Assembly (NCBI GenBank): GCA_964655175.1
Contig: CAZZLY010000016.1
Location: 1-45,476 of the forward strand
DNA: 45,476 bases
Direction of reading: 5' to 3'
DNA from: JAIOPA01 sp964655175
GTDB lineage: Bacteria; Eisenbacteria; RBG-16-71-46
In this document: positions 33,936-42,274 of the stretch, piece after piece
How positions within the stretch are numbered: position 1 is the stretch's first letter
Layout: each line of letters begins with the position of its first letter
Notes under the pieces: model-generated
Database searches by the model: none
Seen by the model: only the letters and a program-made list of their open reading frames with translations
What the model was told of the DNA's origin: nothing
Position numbers and translations under genes: made by a program

Positions 33936-35009
33936 TCAGCGGGCTGCGCGCTCCGCGAGACGGCGCTTGAACTCGTCGATGCTGGCGATGTCGGTCGGGT
34001 CGGCCCCACCGAGCAACGCCAGATGCAGACTCAGTACGTCTCCGAACTGCACGAGGGACGCGAGGCGCGCGAGGCGGCTCTCGCCCTTCGTGTGGACCGT
34101 GTGCACGGCCGCGCCCTGGCGCGCCGCGTACTCGGCGGTGAGGTCGAGCCGGGCGGTCACCGCGGCCGAATCCTCGACATCCCGCAGCACCAGCACCGCG
34201 ATCGACTCGGTGACCGGCCCCCGCACCTGCCAACCCACGATCTCGTTGTGGTTGAGCTCCGGCACGGTGGCGGAATGGGCGAGCAGCTTACCATTCTCGG
34301 CGAATTGCTGCCTCCAGCGGGTCGCCACCGCGGCCAGGGGGCCGGGGCCCGAGTACACGAACAGCGTCCGGCCCGCGACCGCGCGGGCGAGCCGCTTGGC
34401 CGGGTTGGCGGCCTCGGGCACGTTCGCGCCCAGCGCGGCGCGCTCGGCGCGCATCAGGGCCATCGCCTCGCGCCACGCGGGCACGGGGTCGGCGATCCAG
34501 CCCAGTTCGGCGAGCAGCGTCGTGAGTGGCACCCAGGCATGGAACAGCGCGGCGCGCGGCGGCATGCCGCCGGGCACGCGGTGCAACGGCCAGCCGTGTC
34601 GTGCCGCGCGCTCGGCCAACGCCCCGCCGCTCGACAGCGCCACGCTCGGCACCCCGCGCGCGACCGTCTCCTCGGCCAGCGCGAGCGTCTCCTCGGTGTG
34701 GCCGCTGTTGCTGCTGAGCACCATGAGCGCGGCGCGGTCCACACACGCGGGCAGGCGATAATCGCGCACCACGATCATGGGCCGCGGCAGCACGTCGGCG
34801 TAGGTCGCCGCGGTCAACTCACCGGCGATGGCCGAACCGCCCATGCCGCCCACCGCGAGCAGCGAGGCGTCGCGCACCGTGGGGCGCCACGGCTCGGCGG
34901 CGAGCCGGGCGAGGGACTGTTCGACGTGGTCCGGCAGCGCGTCCACGAGCGCGGCCATGTCGCGCGGGTCGCGCGCGCCGTAGGGCGGTTCCAACGAGAC
35001 GGGACTCAT
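33936..35009 (-). CDS. Bifunctional phosphoglucose/phosphomannose isomerase
   Basis: A 357-residue SIS-fold isomerase of the archaeal-type PGI/PMI family, interconverting glucose-6-P or mannose-6-P with fructose-6-P. Visible are VGGMGGSAIAGEL, the sugar-phosphate loop SSNSGHTEETLALAEE, and the catalytic PELNHNEIVGW near residue 225. Its ATG overlaps the stop of ptsI (ATGA), with AGGAGAGG upstream, so it is made together with the PTS. That fits its role: the mannose-type PTS delivers hexose-6-phosphate and this enzyme feeds it into glycolysis. The N-terminal ~20 residues are variable. Relative PGI and PMI activity cannot be told from sequence. Confidence 0.93.
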   Translation of the reverse strand: MSPVSLEPPYGARDPRDMAALVDALPDHVEQSLARLAAEPWRPTVRDASLLAVGGMGGSAIAGELTAATYADVLPRPMIVVRDYRLPACVDRAALMVLSSNSGHTEETLALAEETVARGVPSVALSSGGALAERAARHGWPLHRVPGGMPPRAALFHAWVPLTTLLAELGWIADPVPAWREAMALMRAERAALGANVPEAANPAKRLARAVAGRTLFVYSGPGPLAAVATRWRQQFAENGKLLAHSATVPELNHNEIVGWQVRGPVTESIAVLVLRDVEDSAAVTARLDLTAEYAARQGAAVHTVHTKGESRLARLASLVQFGDVLSLHLALLGGADPTDIASIDEFKRRLAERAAR

Positions 35010-36805
35010 GCCTCTCCTGGGGGATTCGCGCCCGCGACTCCAGAAGCCGGGGCGCCGTTGCGTTCGAGGGTCAGATAGCCGGGCAGCAGCGCATCGAGGC
35101 GCTCGCGCACGAGCGCGCGCACCGGTCCGGCCGAGGGGCACGCGAGCGCGGCCTGTGCCAGCGCACGGACGTCGTCGAGACGCACCGAGCGGATCGCCGC
35201 CTTGACGCGCGGCAGGTCGTAACAGCTCACCGACAGCTCGTCCACGCCCAGCCCGGCGAGCAGCACGGCGTGATGCGGGTCGCCGGCCATCTCGCCGCAC
35301 ACCCCCACCCAGCGACCGGCCGCGTGCGCGGCCTTCACCGTGTGATGGATGCTGCGCAGCACCGCCGGATCGAGCGGCTCGTAAAGATGCGCGAGTCGCT
35401 CGTTGTCGCGGTCCATGGCGAGCGTGTACTGGATGAGGTCGTTGGAGCCGATCGAGAAGAACTGCGCGTGCTCCGCGAGCGCGTCGGCCATCCACACGGC
35501 ACTCGGCGTCTCGATCATGATGCCGGTCTCGACCGCGGGGTCGTGCGGCAGACGCTCGCTCGCGAGCTGCGCCAGCACCTCGTCGCGCAGCGCCAGCGTG
35601 CGCAGCAACTCGTCGACGCTGGAGACCATGGGGAACATGATGCGGATGCGCCCGTGCGCGGACGCACGGTAGAGCGCGCGCATCTGGGTGCGGAACATGT
35701 CGGGGCTCGACAACGCCAGCCGGATGCCGCGCAGCCCCAGGAACGGGTTGGTCTCGTGCGTCATGCCGAGGTACGACGCGACCTTGTCGCCGCCCAGGTC
35801 CATGGTGCGGAAGATCACGGGCTTGCCGGCCATGCGCTCGACGACGGCGCGATAGGCCTCGTACTGCTCGGCCTCGGACGGCAGGTCGACGCGGTTCAGA
35901 TAGAAGAACTCGGTGCGGAACAGCCCGATGCCGTCGGCGCCGGCGTCGATGGCCATGGGCGCATCGCTCGGCAGTTCGAGATTGGTGCCCAGTTCGATGC
36001 GGTGCCCGTCGAGCGTCACCGCCGGCAGGTCGTGCATGGCGCGCAGCGCGCCGGCCTGCGCCTGCAGTCGCACGAGCCGACTCTGGTAGTGCGCCTCGAG
36101 CACGGCATCGGGGTTGACCTCGACGTGCCCGCCGAATCCGTCCACCGCGACGCGGTCCCCCGCGCGCACCGCCGCCAGCAGGCCGCGCACGCCGAGCACC
36201 GCCGGGATGCCGCGTCCGCGCGCGACGATCGCGCCGTGCGAGGTGCGTCCGCCGACCTCGAGCACGAACGCCAGCACCTGACCGCGCGGCAGCATGGCGA
36301 CCTCGCTGGGCCCCAGATCGTGCGCCACGATGACGGCCGGCGCGTCGAGGCCCTCGAGCCCGCGGAGGCCGGCGCCCAGCAGATGGCGCAGCACGCGCCG
36401 TTCGCAGTCGAGGATGTCGGCGCGGCGCTCGCGCAGGTACTCGTCGGCGATGCTGTCGAAGCGCGCCGCGAACGACCCCATGACCCCGGAGAACACCCAG
36501 GCGGCGTTGCGGAGCTGCTCGCGCACGCCGCGCTCGACGGCGCTCAGCATCATGGGGTCGTCGAGGATCAGCAGGTGCGCGTCGTAGATGCGCGCCTCGT
36601 CCTCGCCCAACTCGGCGGCGATGCCGTCGCGGATGCTGACAAGATCGCGCCGCGACGCCTCGAGCGCGCCGCGGAACGCGGCGAGTTCACGCTCGACGTC
36701 GCCCGGTTCGAGCGTGGTCTCGCGGACCGCGAGCTCCTCGGGTTCGATCCGGGCGACCGGGCCCACCGCCACGCCGGGCGAGGCGGCGATGCCGTCGAGT
36801 CTCAC
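35006..36805 (-). CDS. ptsI: PTS enzyme I (phosphoenolpyruvate-protein phosphotransferase)
   Basis: A 599-residue enzyme I that takes phosphate from phosphoenolpyruvate and passes it to HPr. It starts LDGIAASPGVAVGP, has the phosphorylated His190 in GGRTSHGAIVARG, and carries the PEP-binding barrel motifs NPFLGLRGIR, RIMFPMVSSVDEL and FFSIGSNDLIQYT, with Cys in GVCGEMAGD. Length and residue positions match Escherichia coli EI closely. The GTG start overlaps the HPr stop, and GGAGGGGAG lies upstream. Its own stop overlaps the isomerase ATG. This is the standard sugar-PTS form without a GAF domain, so it is not the nitrogen-type EI-Ntr. Confidence 0.96.
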   Translation of the reverse strand: MRLDGIAASPGVAVGPVARIEPEELAVRETTLEPGDVERELAAFRGALEASRRDLVSIRDGIAAELGEDEARIYDAHLLILDDPMMLSAVERGVREQLRNAAWVFSGVMGSFAARFDSIADEYLRERRADILDCERRVLRHLLGAGLRGLEGLDAPAVIVAHDLGPSEVAMLPRGQVLAFVLEVGGRTSHGAIVARGRGIPAVLGVRGLLAAVRAGDRVAVDGFGGHVEVNPDAVLEAHYQSRLVRLQAQAGALRAMHDLPAVTLDGHRIELGTNLELPSDAPMAIDAGADGIGLFRTEFFYLNRVDLPSEAEQYEAYRAVVERMAGKPVIFRTMDLGGDKVASYLGMTHETNPFLGLRGIRLALSSPDMFRTQMRALYRASAHGRIRIMFPMVSSVDELLRTLALRDEVLAQLASERLPHDPAVETGIMIETPSAVWMADALAEHAQFFSIGSNDLIQYTLAMDRDNERLAHLYEPLDPAVLRSIHHTVKAAHAAGRWVGVCGEMAGDPHHAVLLAGLGVDELSVSCYDLPRVKAAIRSVRLDDVRALAQAALACPSAGPVRALVRERLDALLPGYLTLERNGAPASGVAGANPPGEA

Positions 36806-37071
36806 GGCTCCCCTCCGAACTTGCCGTCCACGAGCTCCTGCAGCGCCGCCAGAGCCTCGGCCTCGTCCGCACCCGAGGCGCGCACGACGATGGTCGAGCC
36901 CTCCTCGGCGGCCAGCATCATGACGCCCATGATGCTCTTGCCGTTGACCTCGAGGTCGTCCCGCGAGACGAAGATCTCGGACTTGAACTTGGACGAGGTC
37001 TTGACGAACAGCGCGCAGGCGCGGGCGTGCAGCCCGAGCTGATTCCGGATGAGCAACTCGACGTGTGCCAC
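36802..37071 (-). CDS. ptsH: PTS phosphocarrier protein HPr
   Basis: An 89-residue HPr. The catalytic phosphoacceptor is His15 in NQLGLHARACALFV, exactly at the canonical position. The regulatory Ser46 is present in NGKSIMGVMML, so the protein can be a substrate of the HPr kinase encoded in the same operon. HPr passes phosphate from EI to EIIA. GTG is taken as the start because GGGAGG precedes it at good spacing and it gives the usual length. It lies 18 bases after EIID and overlaps ptsI by four bases. Both phosphorylation sites being intact supports a Gram-positive-like control loop in a Gram-negative cell. Confidence 0.96.
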   Translation of the reverse strand: MAHVELLIRNQLGLHARACALFVKTSSKFKSEIFVSRDDLEVNGKSIMGVMMLAAEEGSTIVVRASGADEAEALAALQELVDGKFGGEP

Positions 37072-37089
37072 GGATCCTCCCAAAGGGTC

Positions 37090-37845
37090 CTAGACGTGCC
37101 GCAGCGCGAGGGCGAGGCCCGCGAGCCCGAACACCAGTGCCCACCGCGTGGGCGACGGCCGCGCGCGCTGCGAGGTGAACAGCCCCACCCCCAACCCGAC
37201 GGCGAGGGCGCACTGTACCGCGATTGGCCGGGGCTCGCCTCCGGGCGCGAGGGCCCAGGCGAAGGCCGCCCCGAGCACCACGCAACCGAGCACGCCGACC
37301 GCCCGCAGGACGACCTCGAAGCGGTCGCGGAACGCGCCCGACAGCACCGACGGCCCGGCCCGATAGCCCCAGTCCACCGCCGCGAAGCGCAGCCACAGGT
37401 GCGGGCCCGCGTAAAGCAGGAGCAGCGCGAGGGCGCCCCACGGATGCTGCGGCTGCACCAGCGCGAGCAGGACGCCCACCGAGGCGGCGAAGGGTCGCAG
37501 CGTGAACCAGAACAGGCGGTCGCCGAGCGCCGCGAGCGTCGAGCCCATGGCGGCCTTGAGGCGCGCCATGGCGGCGGCGTCCCCGCGTCCCTCGGCGCGT
37601 TCGCCCTCGACGCGGGCGGCGGCCCCCACGGCGAGCGAGGCGAGCGTGGGCTGCGTGTTGAAGTACGCGGTGTGCTCGGCGAGTCGCTCGAGTCGTGCGG
37701 CGCGATCCGGATACCACCAGCGCAGCGCGGGCTCGAGCGCCCACGCCCAGCCGATGCCCTGCTGGCGTTCGTAGTTCCACGTCGCCTGCAGCAGGTTGAG
37801 ACGCAGCGCCATGAGCAGGCGCACGCGACGCGGCAGCGTGCTCAT
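37090..37845 (-). CDS. PTS mannose-family EIID membrane component
   Basis: A 251-residue EIID of the mannose/sorbose PTS family. The N-terminus (LLMALRLNLLQATWNYERQQGIGWAWALEP) matches the EIID signature (R-x-F-x-x-Q-x-s-W-N-Y-E-x-M-q-x-x-G). Next come YFNTQPTLASLAVGAA and a helix rich in GRGDAAAMARLKAAMG. The C-terminal part has four hydrophobic helices (FAASVGVLLALV, WGALALLLLYAG, GVLGCVVLGAAFAW, FGLAGLALAL). It forms the translocation channel with EIIC. Length is slightly below the usual 270-280. Its ATG overlaps the EIIC stop by four bases. Sugar specificity cannot be read from sequence. Confidence 0.93.
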   Translation of the reverse strand: MSTLPRRVRLLMALRLNLLQATWNYERQQGIGWAWALEPALRWWYPDRAARLERLAEHTAYFNTQPTLASLAVGAAARVEGERAEGRGDAAAMARLKAAMGSTLAALGDRLFWFTLRPFAASVGVLLALVQPQHPWGALALLLLYAGPHLWLRFAAVDWGYRAGPSVLSGAFRDRFEVVLRAVGVLGCVVLGAAFAWALAPGGEPRPIAVQCALAVGLGVGLFTSQRARPSPTRWALVFGLAGLALALRHV

Positions 37846-38546
37846 GGCGTGCCCGCCACGAACGCGAGCCACGCGGCCACCAGCGAGACGGCGAACACGC
37901 CGGCCCGCGTGAGCCGACGCTGCACGAACGCGTGCAGCAACTGCGCGACGCCGAAGCCGAGCCACAACGGCTGCAGCAGGTGCCACGCCCCCGCGAGCCG
38001 CAGCGACTCGCGCGACACCCACGGGGCGATCGCCATGCCGAGCCCGCACCAGAACGCGGTCGCCGCGAGTCCGATCGCGAACGCCATCGCCACCGCCGCC
38101 CCGTGCGCACGGCCCAGCGCGCGCTCGTCGCCCGCGCGGATCGCGGCCTCGGTCCAGCGCGCCAGCCCCTCGTTACGACGACGCTGCCAGCGCACGATCG
38201 GGTCACCCACCGTGGCCGCGAGCAGTCCCACCAGGACGCCCGTGAACGCGGCGGCCTGACGCACCTGCTCGAACGGCGCCTGGGCCGCGATGAGCAGCGC
38301 CACCCCCGCCCCGACCACACCACCGACCGCGTAATCCTCGGGCGTGCGCGCGCCGATCGGCAGCGTGCTCGCGGCCAGGATCTGCAGCACCGTGCCCACC
38401 GCCATCGCCGTGCTCCAGTCGCCCCACACCACACCGAGCAACGTGGCGGTCACGAGCGGCTGCGAGGCGAGCGTCTGCGCCACCGGCGTGGCGTCGAGCG
38501 AGGCGAGGCCGCCCGCGAGCAGGGTGACGAGGAGCGGGGCCTTCAC
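37842..38546 (-). CDS. PTS mannose-family EIIC membrane component
   Basis: A 234-residue hydrophobic protein with about six to seven helices. It fits EIIC of the mannose/sorbose family: LASQPLVTATLLGVVWGDW, AVGTVLQILAASTLPIGA with the conserved acidic/Pro segment TPEDYAVGGVVGAG, then GDPIVRW. It is at the short end of the family (about 250-270 in E. coli). The GTG start overlaps the EIIB stop (GTGA) and its stop overlaps the EIID ATG (ATGA), so B, C and D are translated as one coupled set. It binds and transports the sugar together with EIID. Confidence 0.9.
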   Translation of the reverse strand: MKAPLLVTLLAGGLASLDATPVAQTLASQPLVTATLLGVVWGDWSTAMAVGTVLQILAASTLPIGARTPEDYAVGGVVGAGVALLIAAQAPFEQVRQAAAFTGVLVGLLAATVGDPIVRWQRRRNEGLARWTEAAIRAGDERALGRAHGAAVAMAFAIGLAATAFWCGLGMAIAPWVSRESLRLAGAWHLLQPLWLGFGVAQLLHAFVQRRLTRAGVFAVSLVAAWLAFVAGTP

Positions 38547-39028
38547 GAGACGAGCGCGGGGTCGAGCGACGCCAGCGTCTGCGGGCGCGAGGCGGGCACG
38601 TCCTGGACGATCAGCCCGACGCCGGCGTGCAGCAGCGCACGGGCGTGCTCGCGATCGGCCGCATCCAGATACACGTAGTCGTTGACCTTGTCCTTGCCGG
38701 GCGCGTAGTGCAGCCCGCCGACGTTCCAGTCCTCGACCGTGGCGCCGGCCTCGAGCAGGCGATGCGCGGTCGCGAGGTCGCGCACGAGCAGGAACGCGCT
38801 CTCGTCGGCCGCCGCTTCGGACGCGTGGGCGGCGGCCGCCTCGGCCACCGTGACGACGCGGACGTCGATCCCGGGCGCGGACTCGCGGAACAGGTCGCGC
38901 TCCCAATCGCTCGCGGCGACGGCATCGTCCACGAGCCAGATGCGCGCGGGCGCGAGGCGCGCGCCCCAGGCGACCAGCACCTGCCCGTGGATGAGCCGAT
39001 CGTCGATGCGATGCAGGACCCAGCTCAT
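38543..39028 (-). CDS. PTS mannose-family EIIB component
   Basis: A 161-residue cytoplasmic EIIB of the mannose/sorbose type, which passes phosphate from EIIA to the incoming sugar. The phosphorylated residue is His14 in HRIDDRLIHGQVLVAWG. LHYAPGKDKVNDYVYLD matches the family NxGG-x-x-x-x-x-G motif region. It is a free protein, whereas in E. coli EIIA and EIIB are fused. The ATG overlaps the EIIA stop and the stop overlaps the EIIC GTG, each by four bases. The protein ends just after the last helix (TLASLDPALVS). Confidence 0.94.
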   Translation of the reverse strand: MSWVLHRIDDRLIHGQVLVAWGARLAPARIWLVDDAVAASDWERDLFRESAPGIDVRVVTVAEAAAAHASEAAADESAFLLVRDLATAHRLLEAGATVEDWNVGGLHYAPGKDKVNDYVYLDAADREHARALLHAGVGLIVQDVPASRPQTLASLDPALVS

Positions 39029-39432
39029 GCCGGCTGGCCCCGCTGCACGCGGATGCTGTCGCGCCCTTTGGTCTGCAGGCGCTCCGCGAGTTCCGCGGGC
39101 CCGTACTTGTCGCGGTTGTGCAGGTAGTCGAGCAGCATGGGCAGGTTGACGCCGGTCACGATGACCATCTCGCCCCCCTTGCGCCCCGCCGCCGCCGCAC
39201 AGGTGTGGCACGAGCCGCCCCAGAAGTCGGTGAGCAGCACGCCGCCGTGCGGCCAGTGCTCGAGCTGCGCGGCGATCGCGGCCTCGAGCTCGGCGCGCGA
39301 GCGCTGCTCGTTGGACAGCAGCGTGACGCCCTCGAACGGGCCGACCACGCGCTCGGCGGCGCGCACGAGCGCGTCGGCCAGATCGGCGTGCGTGACGATG
39401 AGCGCGGGAACCGGACCGTGCGTGCCGTCCAT
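39025..39432 (-). CDS. PTS mannose-family EIIA component
   Basis: A 135-residue EIIA of the mannose type. The phosphorylated His15 lies in PALIVTHADLADALV. The family loop VLLTDFWGGSCHTCAAA (usually D-x-x-G-G-S-P-x-N) follows, and VTGVNLPMLLDYL is the canonical final motif. It accepts phosphate from HPr and gives it to EIIB. Phosphorylation state of such EIIA proteins often also regulates other processes. The ATG shares one base with the hprK stop (TGATG), and its stop overlaps EIIB. Two extra Cys in the loop (SCHTC) form a C-x-x-C that is not usual in the family. Confidence 0.94.
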   Translation of the reverse strand: MDGTHGPVPALIVTHADLADALVRAAERVVGPFEGVTLLSNEQRSRAELEAAIAAQLEHWPHGGVLLTDFWGGSCHTCAAAAGRKGGEMVIVTGVNLPMLLDYLHNRDKYGPAELAERLQTKGRDSIRVQRGQPA

Positions 39433-40403
39433 CACTCGGTGTCCTCGCGCACCCACGCCTTGGCGGCGCTCTTGCGCTTCATGACCTCGAGCATGTGCTG
39501 GTTGAGCCGCTCGGCCGGCGAGAACCCGCCGTACACCTTGACGAGGTAGTGCAGCGCGATGACCTCGGCGATGACCGTGATGTTCTTGCCCGGCGTGATC
39601 GGCACCTGCACGAGCGGCACGTCCACGCCCAGGATGCTGGTCTTCTTCTCGTCGAGTCCGACGCGCTCGTAGTCCTCGTTGTCGGACCACTCGCGCAGGT
39701 TGACCTCGACCTCGACGCGCTTCTGCAGACGGATCGAGCGGATCCCGAAGATGCTCTGCACGTCGATGATGCCGAGACCGCGGATCTCCATGTGGTGCCG
39801 CAGCAGCTGATTGCCGGTGCCGATGATGACGTCGCCGTGGCGGCGCGTGAGCGTGACCACGTCGTCGGCCACGAGCCGATGGCCGCGCTCGACGAGGTCG
39901 AGCGCCGTCTCGGACTTGCCGATCGCGCTGCGCCCCGTGAACAGCAGACCGCAGCCGTACACGTCCACGAGCGAGCCGTGCACGTTGGTGCTCGGCGCGA
40001 ACATGTGGTCGAGGTACGCCGTGAGCGAGTGGATGAACGGCGTCGTGCTCTGCGGCGTGCGCAGCAGCGGCACCTGCCGCTCCCCCGCGCGCTGCACGAG
40101 GTACGGCGGGACCTCGAGCCCCTTGCACACGACGATGAGCGGCATCGTGAACTGGAACAGGCGGTCGATCGCGGCGCGGACCTCGGCCGGACTCAGGGTG
40201 GCGAGGTAGGTGAGCTCGGTCTGGGCGAGGATCTGGATGCGCTCGGGCAGGAAGTTCTCGACGAACCCCATGAGCGCCATGCCGGGACGGTTGATGTCGC
40301 TGACCGTGATCTCGCAGTGCGACGCGAGCGACTCGGTGAGGAGCTCGAGCTGCAGGTCCTCCCGCTGATCCTCGTACAGGCGCGCGATGCTGAGCGACTT
40401 CAC
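39432..40403 (-). CDS. hprK: HPr kinase/phosphorylase
   Basis: A 323-residue bifunctional HPr kinase/phosphorylase that adds or removes phosphate at Ser46 of HPr in response to metabolite levels. The N-terminal domain precedes the P-loop GRSAIGKSETALDL. The family signature MEIRGLGIIDVQSIFG follows, then TPGKNITVIAEVIAL in the C-terminal region. All expected motifs are intact. The GTG start lies 7 bases after the hpf stop with a weak ribosome-binding site. Its partner HPr (with Ser46) is four genes downstream in the same operon, and rapZ, which often follows hprK in proteobacteria, is absent here. Confidence 0.97.
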   Translation of the reverse strand: MKSLSIARLYEDQREDLQLELLTESLASHCEITVSDINRPGMALMGFVENFLPERIQILAQTELTYLATLSPAEVRAAIDRLFQFTMPLIVVCKGLEVPPYLVQRAGERQVPLLRTPQSTTPFIHSLTAYLDHMFAPSTNVHGSLVDVYGCGLLFTGRSAIGKSETALDLVERGHRLVADDVVTLTRRHGDVIIGTGNQLLRHHMEIRGLGIIDVQSIFGIRSIRLQKRVEVEVNLREWSDNEDYERVGLDEKKTSILGVDVPLVQVPITPGKNITVIAEVIALHYLVKVYGGFSPAERLNQHMLEVMKRKSAAKAWVREDTE

Positions 40404-40410
40404 GGTCGGC

Positions 40411-40773
40411 TCACGCCTCGTCGCCGGTGTCGGCGGCGGGCTCGGAGGACGGGGCCTGGATCGCGTCGCCACGACCCTCGCGGCGCGGCGCGCTCACCCG
40501 CTTCTCCTTGTTGCGGCGGATGCGGTCCTCGAGCCGGTCGGCCGCGAGCTCCAGGGCGGCGCCCGGCTCGGCGTGCGACTCGGTGATCACGACGTCCTGA
40601 TGGTGCACGTGCACGGTGAGTTCGACCGTGTGCAGCTTGCGCTCGTGCGAGATGATGACGCGCACCTCGTGCACGGCCTCATCGTACTTGGCGAGCTTCT
40701 CGAGACGGGTCTGGGCGTAGGCGCGGAGCTCGGGACCGATGTCGCACTGACGGGCGGTGACGGTGATCTGCAC
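40411..40773 (-). CDS. hpf: Ribosome hibernation-promoting factor (HPF/RaiA family)
   Basis: A 120-residue HPF of the short type that binds the ribosome decoding centre and idles it in stationary phase. QITVTARQCDIGPELRAYAQ forms the first strand and helix, VRVIISHERKLHTVELTVHV the sheet, and ESHAEPGAALELAADRLEDRIRR the second helix. A Ser/Pro/Glu-rich tail of about 25 residues follows, which is not the long-HPF dimerisation domain. The GTG start is preceded by GGGGAGAG. It sits directly after rpoN, as in the proteobacterial rpoN-hpf-ptsN locus, but hprK replaces ptsN next in line. A hairpin lies between rpoN and hpf. Confidence 0.93.
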   Translation of the reverse strand: MQITVTARQCDIGPELRAYAQTRLEKLAKYDEAVHEVRVIISHERKLHTVELTVHVHHQDVVITESHAEPGAALELAADRLEDRIRRNKEKRVSAPRREGRGDAIQAPSSEPAADTGDEA

Positions 40774-40787
40774 GAAGGGGCTCTCCC

Positions 40788-40810
40788 CTGCACCGCCCGG
40801 GGCGGTGCAG
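40788..40810 (-). promoter_or_regulatory. Hairpin between rpoN and hpf
   Basis: A perfect 10-base-pair stem (CTGCACCGCC / GGCGGTGCAG) with a CGG loop occupies the 50-base gap just upstream of the hpf ribosome-binding site. It may be a partial terminator, or a processing point that separates rpoN from hpf-PTS expression. Confidence 0.5.
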
Positions 40811-40823
40811 CGTGGGTCGAACG

Positions 40824-42263
40824 TCAGGCCACGCGCCGGCGGAGCCGGGCGGGCAGGATCTGCAGCTGTTCGCGGTACTTGGCCACGGTGCGACGGGCGA
40901 TCTGCAGGCCCTTCTCGTGGAGGAGTTCGGCGATCCGCTGGTCCGACAGCGGCTCGGTCTTGTCCTCCTCGTCGATGAGGCCCTTGATGATGTCCTTGGC
41001 GGTGCGCGCCGAGACGTCCTCGCCGTCGTCGGTCGCGAGCCCGCTCGAGAAGAAGAACTTGAGCTCGAACACGCCGCGCGGCGTCTGCACGTACTTGCCG
41101 CTGCAGACGCGGCTCACGGTGGACTCGTGCATGTCGATCTGCCGCGCCACCGCCGCCAGCGTGAGCGGGCGCAGGAACGCGATGCCGCGATCGAAGAACT
41201 CGCGCTGCTCGCGCACGATGCAGTTCATGACCTTGATCATCGTGCGGCGACGCTGCTCGATCGTCTGGATGAGCCACTTGGCCGAGGCGAGCTTGCCCTG
41301 GATGTAGTCCCGGGTCTCCTTCTCCTCGGTCGTGGCGTCGGCGCGCTTCTTGGGCGACGCCATGACGCTCTCGTAGGCCGACGAGATGCGCAGACGCGGG
41401 ACGTTGCGGTCGTTGAGCATGACCACGTACTCCTCGTCCACGCGCTCGACGAGCAGATCGGGCGTCACGTACTTGGGATCCTCGGCCGAGACGAGCGTGC
41501 CCGGACGCGGATGCAGCGTCGCGATCGCATCGGCGGCGGCCTGCACCTCCTGCACGCTCACCTTGAGCACGCGCGCGATCTCGGGGAAGCGCCGGTTCAC
41601 GAGGTGGTCGAAGCAGTCGTGGATCATGCGCCACGCGTGTCCGTCCCGCTCGCCGCGCGCGTCGAGCTGGATGAGCAGGCACTCGCGCAGATCGCGCGCG
41701 CCCACGCCGGCGGGCTCCAGGGCCTGCACGACCTTGAGCACCTTCTCGATCTCCTCGGCGGGGATCCCGAGCGAATCGACGATCTCCTCCATGGGCGTGA
41801 CGATCCAACCGCGATCGTCCAGCGAGCCCACGAGGAACTCGGCGACGCGCAGCGACTCGGCCGGCAGATTCAGGAAGTGCAGCTGCTCGAGCAGGCTCTC
41901 GGCGAGCGTGGTGCGCGTGACCGGCACCTTCTCGAGGAACTCGGCGCTCGTCTCGGAGGGCGGCGTGTAGGTGCGGTCGAGCGTCCCGTCCTGGAGGTAC
42001 TCCGTCCAGTCGATCGGGTCCTCGGCGGCCGGGTCCTCGGCCTCCTCGTTGTTCTGCTCGTCGGGCGACGCCTCGCGCTCGATGTCCTCCTGCTCCGTGA
42101 CCTCGTCGACCTCCTCGAGCAGGGGATTCTGGAGGATCTCCTGCTTGAGCATGGCCTGCAGCTCGAGCGTCGGCACCTGCAGCAGCTTGAGGGCCTGCTG
42201 CAGCCGCGGCGTCATGATGAGCTTCTGGGTCTGCGACAGATGGAGCGAGTGCTTCATTTCCAT
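40824..42263 (-). CDS. rpoN: RNA polymerase sigma-54 factor
   Basis: A 479-residue sigma-54. Region I is the Gln/Leu-rich LQQALKLLQVPTLELQAMLKQ with MKHSLHLSQTQKLIMTPRL at the start. Region II is the acidic stretch (EQEDIEREASPDEQNNEEAED). Region III carries the core-binding domain and helix-turn-helix (AAVARQIDMHESTVSRVC). The C-terminal RpoN box is ARRTVAKYREQ, which contacts the -24 promoter element. It directs transcription that needs an AAA+ activator. The ATG lies 11 bases after lptB. Length and all regions are normal. Confidence 0.98.
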   Translation of the reverse strand: MEMKHSLHLSQTQKLIMTPRLQQALKLLQVPTLELQAMLKQEILQNPLLEEVDEVTEQEDIEREASPDEQNNEEAEDPAAEDPIDWTEYLQDGTLDRTYTPPSETSAEFLEKVPVTRTTLAESLLEQLHFLNLPAESLRVAEFLVGSLDDRGWIVTPMEEIVDSLGIPAEEIEKVLKVVQALEPAGVGARDLRECLLIQLDARGERDGHAWRMIHDCFDHLVNRRFPEIARVLKVSVQEVQAAADAIATLHPRPGTLVSAEDPKYVTPDLLVERVDEEYVVMLNDRNVPRLRISSAYESVMASPKKRADATTEEKETRDYIQGKLASAKWLIQTIEQRRRTMIKVMNCIVREQREFFDRGIAFLRPLTLAAVARQIDMHESTVSRVCSGKYVQTPRGVFELKFFFSSGLATDDGEDVSARTAKDIIKGLIDEEDKTEPLSDQRIAELLHEKGLQIARRTVAKYREQLQILPARLRRRVA

Positions 42264-42274
42264 GGCGATGGCCC

